Of a stretch of DNA of 35,336 nt, positions 16,020-21,633 are shown piece after piece. This stretch comes from an uncultured Oscillospiraceae bacterium (GTDB taxonomy: Bacteria > Bacillota > Clostridia > Oscillospirales > Oscillospiraceae): assembly GCA_949841465.1 (NCBI GenBank), contig CATKZW010000032.1, forward strand, positions 1 through 35,336, read 5' to 3'. The position numbers and the translations under genes are program-made. Numbering within the stretch: position 1 is the stretch's first letter; each line of letters begins with the position of its first letter. Under the pieces are notes generated by a model. It was not told the origin of the DNA, ran no database searches, and worked only from the letters and a program-made list of their open reading frames with translations.

Positions 16020-16052
16020 TTCGCGGCAAACTGGGCAAACTGATTCCGCGAA
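16020..16052 (+). promoter_or_regulatory. Possible hairpin just before the ribosome site of the YtxH-like gene
   Basis: TTCGCGG (16020-16026) can pair with CCGCGAA (16046-16052). The latter runs into the AAGGAG ribosome site of the gene at 16066. The loop contains CAAACTG twice (16027-16033, 16036-16042). The stem has only 7 pairs, so its role is doubtful. Confidence 0.3.
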
Positions 16053-16065
16053 GGAGTGATGACAC

Positions 16066-16245
16066 ATGAAACTGGAAAAAAAGGCCATGCTGCCCATCGC
16101 CGGAGCTACGATGGCAGCGGGAGCGGCCATCGGCCTGATGATGATGCCTAAGAAGAAAAAGCACTCCGCCCAGCGGGCGGCGGGCAAGGCCATCAAAGCC
16201 GTAGGCGAGGTCGTGGAGAATTTCAGCGGCTCGCTGAAGATGTGA
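16066..16245 (+). CDS. Small YtxH-like protein
   Basis: This 59-residue reading frame has a clear Shine-Dalgarno (AAGGAG) and ends directly before a strong terminator. The protein has a short hydrophobic, alanine/methionine-rich segment (about residues 8-27, ending GLMMM), then PKKKKHSAQRAAGKAIKAVG, a basic amphipathic helix. This is the layout of YtxH-like single-span proteins, often called gas-vesicle-like or stress proteins. The assignment rests on composition and layout only. It may be read through from exoA or from an unrecognised promoter in the 70-base gap. Confidence 0.7.
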   Translation: MKLEKKAMLPIAGATMAAGAAIGLMMMPKKKKHSAQRAAGKAIKAVGEVVENFSGSLKM

Positions 16246-16248
16246 GAA

Positions 16249-16278
16249 AACGCCCCGCCGGAACCCGGCGGGGCGTTT
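16249..16278. terminator. Bidirectional terminator between the YtxH-like and SLOG genes
   Basis: A perfect 12-base-pair stem (16249-16260 with 16266-16277) has a 5-base loop, is followed by TTT on the plus strand and by CGTTTTC on the minus strand. It separates the two convergent genes. Confidence 0.85.
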
Positions 16279-16817
16279 CATATGGTCAGGCGGACTGCGT
16301 CTGCCTCCGGACGCAAGGGGTCCAGAAGCAGAATCTCGCGCTTATGGTCCATGGCGTAGTTCAAGGTGTATCGGGTGCCTCCCGCCGTGCCGTCGAACAC
16401 CGCCAGCACGGCGGCGGACCGGTCTACCATATACCGGTCCCGGCGGAGCATACACCAGCGGTCATAGTTCTGCTGGACCACTGTCTCCAGGTCGCAGCGG
16501 TCCAGAATGTCCCGCCAGCGGCGGCGGGTTTCCTCCGGCCAACGCTGGGCCTGGGTGGGGCAGGGGACCGCACCCTCCACTGTCAGCTCCGGATATTTAT
16601 CCCGCAGGGCCAGCGCCGCCTCGGCAAAATAGAGGTCGCAGCCCATGGCCATGCCGGAAATGAAGTGCCGGAACCCCCGGCGGTACAGCGCTTCCAGCTC
16701 CCGGCCCAGGCTGTGCTTCAAAGCGGTGCAGCGGGGGTCCCGCTCATCCAGCCCCCAGGGCAGTTTGTCCGGCCGGTGGCCGGTGAAGCAGCAGGTGCTG
16801 CTCTTCTCCAGGGCCAT
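16278..16817 (-). CDS. SLOG-fold protein (YpsA/DUF1273-like)
   Basis: The 179-residue protein has the layout of the YspA/YpsA branch of the SLOG superfamily: CCFTGHRPDKLPW at residues 9-21, a GMAMGCDLYFAE nucleotide-binding loop (55-66), and DRSAAVLAVFDGTAGGTRYT (132-151). SLOG proteins are Rossmann-like and are thought to bind nucleotides or nucleotide-derived signals; YpsA itself is linked to cell division in Firmicutes. No specific ligand can be inferred here. The ATG at 16817 is preceded by GGGGGG with a short spacing. It has its own promoter at 16851-16879. Confidence 0.82.
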   Translation of the reverse strand: MALEKSSTCCFTGHRPDKLPWGLDERDPRCTALKHSLGRELEALYRRGFRHFISGMAMGCDLYFAEAALALRDKYPELTVEGAVPCPTQAQRWPEETRRRWRDILDRCDLETVVQQNYDRWCMLRRDRYMVDRSAAVLAVFDGTAGGTRYTLNYAMDHKREILLLDPLRPEADAVRLTI

Positions 16818-16850
16818 GTGAGGCCCCCCTTTCTTGATGTGAGTGACACA

Positions 16851-16879
16851 ATAGTACTATATTATTAAAAAAACGTCAA
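16851..16879 (-). promoter_or_regulatory. Probable promoter of the SLOG gene
   Basis: On the minus strand TTGACG (16879-16874) is followed by 17 bases and TACTAT (16856-16851). The spacer begins with T7. It is divergent to, and about 50 bases from, the FMN riboswitch promoter. Confidence 0.6.
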
Positions 16880-16925
16880 GCAAAAACAAAAACGTTTATC
16901 TTAAAAATCATTCGACAAAAGGGGC

Positions 16926-16954
16926 TTGCATTCTCTGTATATATGGCGTATAAT
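16926..16954 (+). promoter_or_regulatory. SigA-type promoter of the ribU transcript
   Basis: TTGCAT (16926-16931), a 17-base spacer and consensus TATAAT (16949-16954) place the transcription start near 16961, about 20 bases upstream of the first helix of the FMN riboswitch. Confidence 0.75.
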
Positions 16955-16979
16955 ATGATGCGAAACAAGTGAATGAATT

Positions 16980-17089
16980 GTCTTCAGGGCGGGGTGAGAT
17001 TCCCCACTGGCGGTAAAGTCCGCGACCCGCGAAAGCGGCTGACTCGGTGAAACTCCGGGACCAACGGTATAGTCCGGATGAAAGAAGAC
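16980..17089 (+). ncRNA. FMN riboswitch (RFN element) aptamer
   Basis: The sequence contains the conserved RFN core in order: AGGGCGGGGTGAGATTCC, CACTGGCGGTAAAGTCCGCG, CCCGCGAAAGCGG, ACTCGGTGAAACTCCGGGAC, CAACGGTATAGTCCGGATG and AAAGAAGA. The closing helix P1 is GTCTTC (16980-16985) with GAAGAC (17084-17089). The aptamer binds flavin mononucleotide and normally shuts off riboflavin uptake or synthesis genes. Here the controlled gene is a riboflavin transporter. The identification is nearly certain from the conserved core. Confidence 0.98.
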
Positions 17090-17095
17090 GCGTAA

Positions 17096-17168
17096 CCCTC
17101 CTGCGGTAGTGTTGCGCCTGGAAGACAGTCTTTTCAGGCGTTTCAGACTATCTTCAGGAGGTTTTTTT
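17096..17168 (+). promoter_or_regulatory. Expression platform of the FMN riboswitch: terminator that includes the ribU ribosome site
   Basis: A long stem with one mismatch and one bulge (17117-17131 with 17145-17158) is followed by T7 at 17162-17168, an intrinsic terminator. Its 3' arm runs into CAGGAGG (17155-17161), the ribU Shine-Dalgarno. Separately, CCTCCTG at 17097-17103 is perfectly complementary to that CAGGAGG. GAAGAC at 17084-17089, the 3' strand of P1, is repeated at 17121-17126, so the aptamer helix and the terminator arm can compete for the same partner sequences. I infer combined transcriptional and translational control. Confidence 0.75.
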
Positions 17169-17170
17169 GT

Positions 17171-17893
17171 ATGTTGGAAAATCTGTCAAATCTTTGGGCG
17201 GCGGTGCGGGAAAATGTGATGTATCTGTTGATATTTCTGCTGATTTTCGTGGCTATTTTCGCGGCGGCCGCGGCACTGGAAAAGCTGTGGCTGAAGCCGG
17301 AGAGGCAGTCCCCGGCCCGCCGGACGGCCTACATCGGCATATTTGCCGCCATCGCCGCCGTACTGGTGTACTTTGAGTTCCCCCTGCCCTTCGCCCCTGC
17401 CTTTTACGAGCTGGACTTCAGCTTTGTGCCGGAGTTGATTTGTGCCTTTTCCCTGGGTCCGGTGGCCGGCGTGGTGTGCGCACTGGTGAAGGAGCTTCTG
17501 AAACTGCTGCTTCGGGGCACCACCACCGCCTTCGTGGGGGATTTGTCTAATTTTGTGATGGGCTGCTCGTTTATCCTGCCGGCTTCGGTGATTTACTTTG
17601 CGAAGAAATCCCGGCGCAGTGCGGTGGTCGGCATGGGAGTTGGCACCGTTGTGCTGACGGTATTCGGCAGCCTGTTCAACGCCGTTTACCTGCTGCCTGC
17701 CTTTTCTGCTCTGTATGGGATGCCTTTGGACGCGATTGTTGGCATGGGCACCGACATTAATCCCGCCATCAACAGCGTGTCCACCTTGGTGCTGTTCGCT
17801 GTGGTTCCGTTCAACCTGCTCAAGGGTGTTGTGGTGTCGCTGATTAAATTTTTCCTCTACAAACACATCGAGCGTTTGCTGCGCATGAAATGA
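17171..17893 (+). CDS. ribU: Riboflavin ECF transporter, S component
   Basis: The 240-residue membrane protein carries the RibU hallmark region: FEFPLPFAPAFYELDFSFVP (about residues 58-77), GPVAGVVCALVKELLKLLL and RGTTTAFVGDLSNFVMG. RibU captures riboflavin and works with the shared EcfT/EcfA modules, which are not in this window. The FMN riboswitch directly upstream confirms the substrate. Compared with typical RibU proteins of about 190-210 residues, there is an additional hydrophobic N-terminal segment (about residues 17-36) before the usual first helix. The start ATG lies 9 bases after AGGAGG, with T7 between. Confidence 0.95.
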   Translation: MLENLSNLWAAVRENVMYLLIFLLIFVAIFAAAAALEKLWLKPERQSPARRTAYIGIFAAIAAVLVYFEFPLPFAPAFYELDFSFVPELICAFSLGPVAGVVCALVKELLKLLLRGTTTAFVGDLSNFVMGCSFILPASVIYFAKKSRRSAVVGMGVGTVVLTVFGSLFNAVYLLPAFSALYGMPLDAIVGMGTDINPAINSVSTLVLFAVVPFNLLKGVVVSLIKFFLYKHIERLLRMK

Positions 17894-17908
17894 TATACTC
17901 TGCTGCCA

Positions 17909-17945
17909 AAGGGTGTCCCTCCGGTCAAGCCGGAGGGACACCCTT
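17909..17945. terminator. Strong hairpin between ribU and the convergent small ORF
   Basis: A perfect 16-base-pair stem (17909-17924 with 17930-17945) has a 5-base loop. T-runs are short on both sides (TT and TTT), so it may be a weak terminator or an mRNA 3'-end stabiliser, but it is the only candidate terminator for ribU. Confidence 0.7.
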
Positions 17946-17949
17946 GCCG

Positions 17950-18159
17950 TTATAGGCTTTTCAGAAAATCATACAGCGGCCTGAGCGTGTCCGCCGTGGC
18001 GACGGCCACGCGGAAGGTCTTCCGGAGGCCGTAATGCCCAAACTGCCAGGTACTGTCCTCCCGGGGACAGATGTCGCCAAAGCCTCGCATGGATAGTTTA
18101 TCACGGCACTGTGATAAACGCAACAGTGGGAGACAGATATCCTCTAAATTTTCATCCAT
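17950..18159 (-). CDS. Doubtful 69-residue ORF
   Basis: The frame encodes 69 residues and ends 5 bases before the hairpin at 17909-17945, as a gene would. The C-terminal part (YGLRKTFRVAVATADTLRPL) looks protein-like. Against it, there is no good ribosome site before the ATG at 18159 (only A-rich sequence), no recognisable family, and a perfect 9-base dyad runs through the coding frame at 18096-18119. It may be a remnant of a longer gene. I recognise no function. Confidence 0.3.
   Translation of the reverse strand: MDENLEDICLPLLRLSQCRDKLSMRGFGDICPREDSTWQFGHYGLRKTFRVAVATADTLRPLYDFLKSL
18096..18119. other. Perfect dyad GTTTATCAC-N6-GTGATAAAC, possible operator
   Basis: Two 9-base arms (18096-18104 and 18111-18119) are exact inverted copies with a 6-base spacer. 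The symmetric TATCAC half-sites and 24-base span suit a dimeric DNA-binding protein. It is 56 bases upstream of the -35 element of the HAD-gene promoter. No known regulator consensus was matched with confidence. Confidence 0.4.
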
Positions 18160-18174
18160 TTTTTACATATCTCG

Positions 18175-18203
18175 TGGACAACAGCGGCAGGATATGTTAA
18201 AAT
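18175..18203 (+). promoter_or_regulatory. SigA-type promoter for the HAD-MFS-GDPD genes
   Basis: TGGACA (18175-18180), a 17-base spacer and TAAAAT (18198-18203) preceded by TGT (extended -10) predict a start near 18210, about 68 bases before the GTG start codon at 18278. Confidence 0.7.
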
Positions 18204-18277
18204 AAATTTCACCAAGCCGGATTAAAAGATATTTTTCTCCGGGCTGTGAAAAATAGAGCACAAAAGAGGTGAGACAT

Positions 18278-19081
18278 GTGGGCCGCCTGGGCGATAAAGA
18301 GCTGTTTCTGCTGGACATGGACGGCACCATTTACTTGGACCGGGATTTGTTCCCATGGACCGTCCCGTTTCTGGACGCGGTGAAGGCCCGGGGGTGCAGG
18401 TATCGGTTCCTCACCAACAACTCCTCCAAATCGGGCCAGGACTATATCGACAAGCTGGCGGGCATGGGGATCCGGGCGGAGCGGGAACAGTTCGTCACGT
18501 CGGTAGATGCGCTGATCGCCGACCTGCAGAGCCGTCCGGCTTACCGGCTCTGCTATGTATTTGGCACGGAGAGCTTCAAGGGTCAGCTGCGCGGGGCGGG
18601 CATCCCTGTGACGGACCGCCGGGAGGACGGGGTGGACTGTCTGGTGATTGGCTTCGACACCGAGCTGACCTTTCAGAAGCTGGAGGACGCCTGCATCCTG
18701 CTGAACAAAGGCGTGGACTTCATTGCCGCAAACCCGGACTGGGTGTGCCCCACCTGGTACGGTTCGGTGCCCGACTGCGGCAGCGTGTGCGAGATGCTCT
18801 TCCGGGCCACGGGACGCAGGCCCAGGGTGATTGGAAAGCCCCAGCCCGCTATGGCGCAGCTGGCCATGGAGCGGGCCGGCGTTCCGCCTGAAAAAACACT
18901 GATGATCGGCGACCGCCTGTACACCGACATCGCCGCCGGGGCTAACGCAGGGATCGATACTGCCTTTGTCCTGTCCGGCGAGGGGACGCTGGACGATCTG
19001 GAGGCCAGCGAGGTGAAACCTACCTGGGTATTTGAGAATATTGCCGCCCTGCATCGGGCATGGGAGGAGGGGAGGAATTGA
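18278..19081 (+). CDS. HAD-IIA family phosphatase (NagD-like)
   Basis: The 267-residue protein has all four HAD motifs: LLDMDGTIYL (nucleophile Asp13 and Asp15), TNNSSKS, the lysine in IGKPQPAM, and MIGDRLYTDIAAGANAGI. The spacing, with a C2 cap between motifs 2 and 3 and VLSGEGT near the end, is that of the NagD / 4-nitrophenylphosphatase group, which removes phosphate from small metabolites. The natural substrate is unknown. I prefer the GTG at 18278 because AGAGGTG lies 6 bases upstream. A GTG at 18269 is in the same frame but inside that ribosome site. Confidence 0.88.
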   Translation: MGRLGDKELFLLDMDGTIYLDRDLFPWTVPFLDAVKARGCRYRFLTNNSSKSGQDYIDKLAGMGIRAEREQFVTSVDALIADLQSRPAYRLCYVFGTESFKGQLRGAGIPVTDRREDGVDCLVIGFDTELTFQKLEDACILLNKGVDFIAANPDWVCPTWYGSVPDCGSVCEMLFRATGRRPRVIGKPQPAMAQLAMERAGVPPEKTLMIGDRLYTDIAAGANAGIDTAFVLSGEGTLDDLEASEVKPTWVFENIAALHRAWEEGRN

Positions 19082-19162
19082 GGGACACACCGCTGGGACC
19101 GTCGGCAAAACCCGCTCGAAACGCCTGGATTCGGGCGTAAAACAAGGAAAGAGAGTGGAACG

Positions 19163-20506
19163 ATGAACGAATTGAAGCTCAATAACAAACGAACGATCCT
19201 GGTGGGATTGGCCTTTCTGTCCATCTGCTCCTTCTGGCAGATGTATGACAATCTGGTTCCCCTGATTCTCCGGGAGACCTTCCATCTGGACGAGGCCTAC
19301 ACCGGCGCGATCATGGCGGCGGACAATATTCTGGCCCTGTTCCTGCTGCCCTTCTTTGGGGGACTGTCCGACAAGACCAGCACGAAGCTGGGCCGCCGCA
19401 CACCCTACATTCTGGCGGGCACCGCTGGGGCGGTGATCCTGATGAACCTGCTGCCCATTCTGGATAACAGCTATTCTCAGGAGGCCGCGCCCTTTAAGCT
19501 GGTGAGCTTCATCATTGTGTTGGGTCTGCTGCTCATCTCCATGGGCACCTACCGCTCTCCCGCTGTGGCCCTGATGCCGGACGTTACCCCCAAGCCTCTG
19601 CGCTCTAAGGGCAATGCCATTATCAACCTGATGGGCGCAGTAGGCGGCGTGCTCTACCTGGGCATCAGCGTGGTGCTGTACCCAGCGTCGGTCACCCGCG
19701 GTCAGGTCCATGTGAACTATCAGCCGCTCTTCATTATCGTGTCCGCCATCATGGTGCTGGCGGTGGCGGTGCTTCTGGTTACCATTCGGGAGCCCAGGCT
19801 GGTGGAGGAAAACCGGGCGCTGGAAAAGGAGCACCCGGAATGGAACCTGGCCAAGGATGACGGCAGCGGCGGGGAGGTGCTGCCCGGCCCGGTGAAAAAG
19901 AGCCTGATTTTCCTGCTGGCCTCCATCGCACTGTGGTACGCGGGGTATAACGGCGTCACCACATGGTTCTCCACCTACGTGGCCGAGGTGATGGGGGAGG
20001 GCATCGGCGGTACCAACACCTGCCTCATGGTGGCCACGGTGGGTGCCATTGTATCCTATATCCCCATCGGCGTGGCGGCCTCCAAATTTGGCCGGAAGCG
20101 GACCATCCAGGCGGGGGTCATCCTGCTGGCGGCCTGCTTTGTCGCTGGTTTCCTGATGACCCGCAATTCCCACACCATCACCGCGCCTATGTATGTGGCC
20201 TTTGCCCTGGTGGGGCTGGCCTGGGCGGCCATTAACGTCAATTCCCTGCCCATGGTGGTGGAGATGTGCAAGGGCTCCGATGTGGGCAAGTTCACCGGCT
20301 ACTACTACACCGCCTCCATGACCGCCCAGGTCATTACCCCGGTGCTGGCGGGTACGCTGATGCGGGACATCAGCTATCAGATCCTGTTTCCCTACGCGGC
20401 GTTCTTTGTGTCAATGAGCTTTGTCACCATGCTGTTTGTCCGTCACGGGGACAGCAAGGCGGAGGCAAAGACGGGGCTGGACGCTTTTGAAGACATGGAT
20501 GACTGA
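19163..20506 (+). CDS. MFS transporter (SLC45/sucrose-transporter-like)
   Basis: The 447-residue protein has 12 predicted membrane segments. The loop between helices 2 and 3 reads GGLSDKTSTKLGRRTPYI, the MFS motif A in the form found in SLC45/sucrose-H+ symporter-like and GPH-like carriers. The matching loop in the second half is ASKFGRKRTIQAG. Residues about 213-245 form a soluble central loop. It probably moves a sugar or sugar derivative, but the substrate is open. AAGGAAAGAG precedes the start. It lies 81 bases after the phosphatase gene and 30 before the phosphodiesterase gene, without a terminator, suggesting co-transcription. Confidence 0.82.
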   Translation: MNELKLNNKRTILVGLAFLSICSFWQMYDNLVPLILRETFHLDEAYTGAIMAADNILALFLLPFFGGLSDKTSTKLGRRTPYILAGTAGAVILMNLLPILDNSYSQEAAPFKLVSFIIVLGLLLISMGTYRSPAVALMPDVTPKPLRSKGNAIINLMGAVGGVLYLGISVVLYPASVTRGQVHVNYQPLFIIVSAIMVLAVAVLLVTIREPRLVEENRALEKEHPEWNLAKDDGSGGEVLPGPVKKSLIFLLASIALWYAGYNGVTTWFSTYVAEVMGEGIGGTNTCLMVATVGAIVSYIPIGVAASKFGRKRTIQAGVILLAACFVAGFLMTRNSHTITAPMYVAFALVGLAWAAINVNSLPMVVEMCKGSDVGKFTGYYYTASMTAQVITPVLAGTLMRDISYQILFPYAAFFVSMSFVTMLFVRHGDSKAEAKTGLDAFEDMDD

Positions 20507-20536
20507 ACCAATTCGCGGTAGATAGGAGATGCGCGG

Positions 20537-21364
20537 ATGAAAACGATGACAAAAGCAGCTCTGGGCTGCCTGGGCATGATGGGAGCCTGGTGCGCGCTGC
20601 TCCATCCCAGGCGGAATCAGCCGGGGTGGGAGGCGTTGGAGGGCGTCCGCTTTGCCCACCGGGGATTGCATGACCCGGACCATGGAGTTCCGGAGAACTC
20701 CATGGCCGCCTTCCGCCGGGCCATTGACCACGGCTTTGGCGCGGAGCTGGACGTTCATCTGATGGCGGACGGAAATTTGGCCGTGGTCCATGACAGCAGC
20801 TTAAAGCGGGTATGCGGCACAGACATATTGATTGAGGACCTGACCGCCGCCGACCTGATAGACTATCCGCTGATGGGGACGGAGGAGCGCATCCCGCTGT
20901 TTCAGGATGTGTTGACCCTGTTTGAGGGCAAAACGCCCTTGGTCATTGAGTTGAAGGTGGAGCGCGGCAACGCCGCTCCGCTCACAGATGCGGTCATGGC
21001 GGCGTTGGAGGGGTGGAAGGGGATCTATTGCCTGGAGTCCTTCCACCCGGCGGCGCTGCTACGGCTCAAGGAGAAGTACCCCCGGGTTTTGCGGGGACAG
21101 CTGAGCCAGGACTTCCTGCGGGACAGCGAGGTGGAAAACCTGTCCCTGCCGGTGCGGTTTGTGCTGACCAACCTGCTCACTACCGCCGCCACCCGCCCAG
21201 ATTTTATTGCCTACAACTGGCAGGACCGGGGGAATGCCAGCCTGCGGCTGATGCGGGCGCTGTACGGCGTCCACGAGGTGGCCTGGACGGTCCGGGCCCC
21301 GTCGGTGATGGAGCGGCTGGATCGGGAAGGGGTGACTTCCATCTTTGAGGGGTTCGTGCCCTGA
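20537..21364 (+). CDS. Glycerophosphodiester phosphodiesterase
   Basis: The 275-residue protein has an N-terminal hydrophobic segment (residues 7-22), a possible anchor, and then a GDPD-type barrel. The signature FAHRGLHD (His41), VPENSMAAF (Glu53), GAELDVHLMADG (Glu70, Asp72) and VVHD (His85) give the metal ligands and catalytic histidines. The enzyme hydrolyses deacylated phospholipids to glycerol 3-phosphate and an alcohol. With the HAD phosphatase upstream, the operon could serve glycerophosphodiester or sugar-phosphate salvage (inference). It is followed by a strong terminator. Confidence 0.9.
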   Translation: MKTMTKAALGCLGMMGAWCALLHPRRNQPGWEALEGVRFAHRGLHDPDHGVPENSMAAFRRAIDHGFGAELDVHLMADGNLAVVHDSSLKRVCGTDILIEDLTAADLIDYPLMGTEERIPLFQDVLTLFEGKTPLVIELKVERGNAAPLTDAVMAALEGWKGIYCLESFHPAALLRLKEKYPRVLRGQLSQDFLRDSEVENLSLPVRFVLTNLLTTAATRPDFIAYNWQDRGNASLRLMRALYGVHEVAWTVRAPSVMERLDREGVTSIFEGFVP

Positions 21365-21381
21365 CAGGCGTTCAACAAAGC

Positions 21382-21417
21382 AAAAACCGCCGGAGTAGGC
21401 TGCTCCGGCGGTTTTTT
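21382..21417 (+). terminator. Intrinsic terminator after the GDPD gene
   Basis: A perfect 14-base-pair stem (21382-21395 with 21403-21416) has a 7-base loop and ends in T6. A5 on the 5' arm makes it potentially active on both strands. Confidence 0.9.
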
Positions 21418-21530
21418 AAAGTGCGATGAAGCAAATTCCTATGATTTCCCAGTTTTGCATATAAATCCCTTGAATAAAATAGAAGTGTGGTTTGGACGAA
21501 GCGAATGTGTGTTATTTAAATGTAAAAACG

Positions 21531-21559
21531 TTGAAACCCCTGTAATGCCGTGATATAAT
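21531..21559 (+). promoter_or_regulatory. SigA-type promoter of the Hsp70-J-DUF1266 operon
   Basis: TTGAAA (21531-21536), exactly 17 bases, then consensus TATAAT (21554-21559). The preceding 100 bases are A/T-rich. I see no CIRCE element (TTAGCACTC-N9-GAGTGCTAA), so this Hsp70 is probably not under HrcA control. Confidence 0.8.
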
Positions 21560-21565
21560 AGCACC

Positions 21566-21586
21566 GCGAATCATTTGATGATTTGC
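21566..21586 (+). promoter_or_regulatory. Stem-loop at the predicted 5' end of the Hsp70 operon mRNA
   Basis: GCGAATCAT (21566-21574) pairs with ATGATTTGC (21578-21586) with one G-T pair and a 3-base loop. It begins at the predicted transcription start, so it would cap the mRNA with a hairpin, a common stabilising arrangement. The function is inferred. Confidence 0.5.
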
Positions 21587-21633
21587 GCTCTGCCATGATC
21601 GTACAATCAAATAATCCGGGGAGGGGATACCGC

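Larger units (their letters stand above)
17894..18277. other. 384-base region between ribU and the HAD gene with no confident gene
   Basis: This stretch holds the 16-pair hairpin at 17909-17945, the doubtful minus-strand ORF at 17950-18159, the perfect dyad at 18096-18119 and the promoter at 18175-18203. From about 18100 it becomes A/T-rich. Nothing else with coding character was seen on either strand. Confidence 0.5.

Noticed and set aside
18096..18119. DnaA box or lambdoid repressor operator
   Set aside because: The DnaA consensus TTATCCACA is not matched, and no replication or phage genes are nearby. It is reported only as an unassigned dyad.
18209..20173. 654-residue minus-strand reading frame
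   Set aside because: It is antisense to the HAD and MFS genes, both of which have full family motifs. The translated product is low in hydrophobic pattern and has no domain.
21440..21633. CIRCE operator before the Hsp70 gene
   Set aside because: No TTAGCACTC / GAGTGCTAA arms are present; the only inverted repeat is the short stem-loop at 21566-21586.
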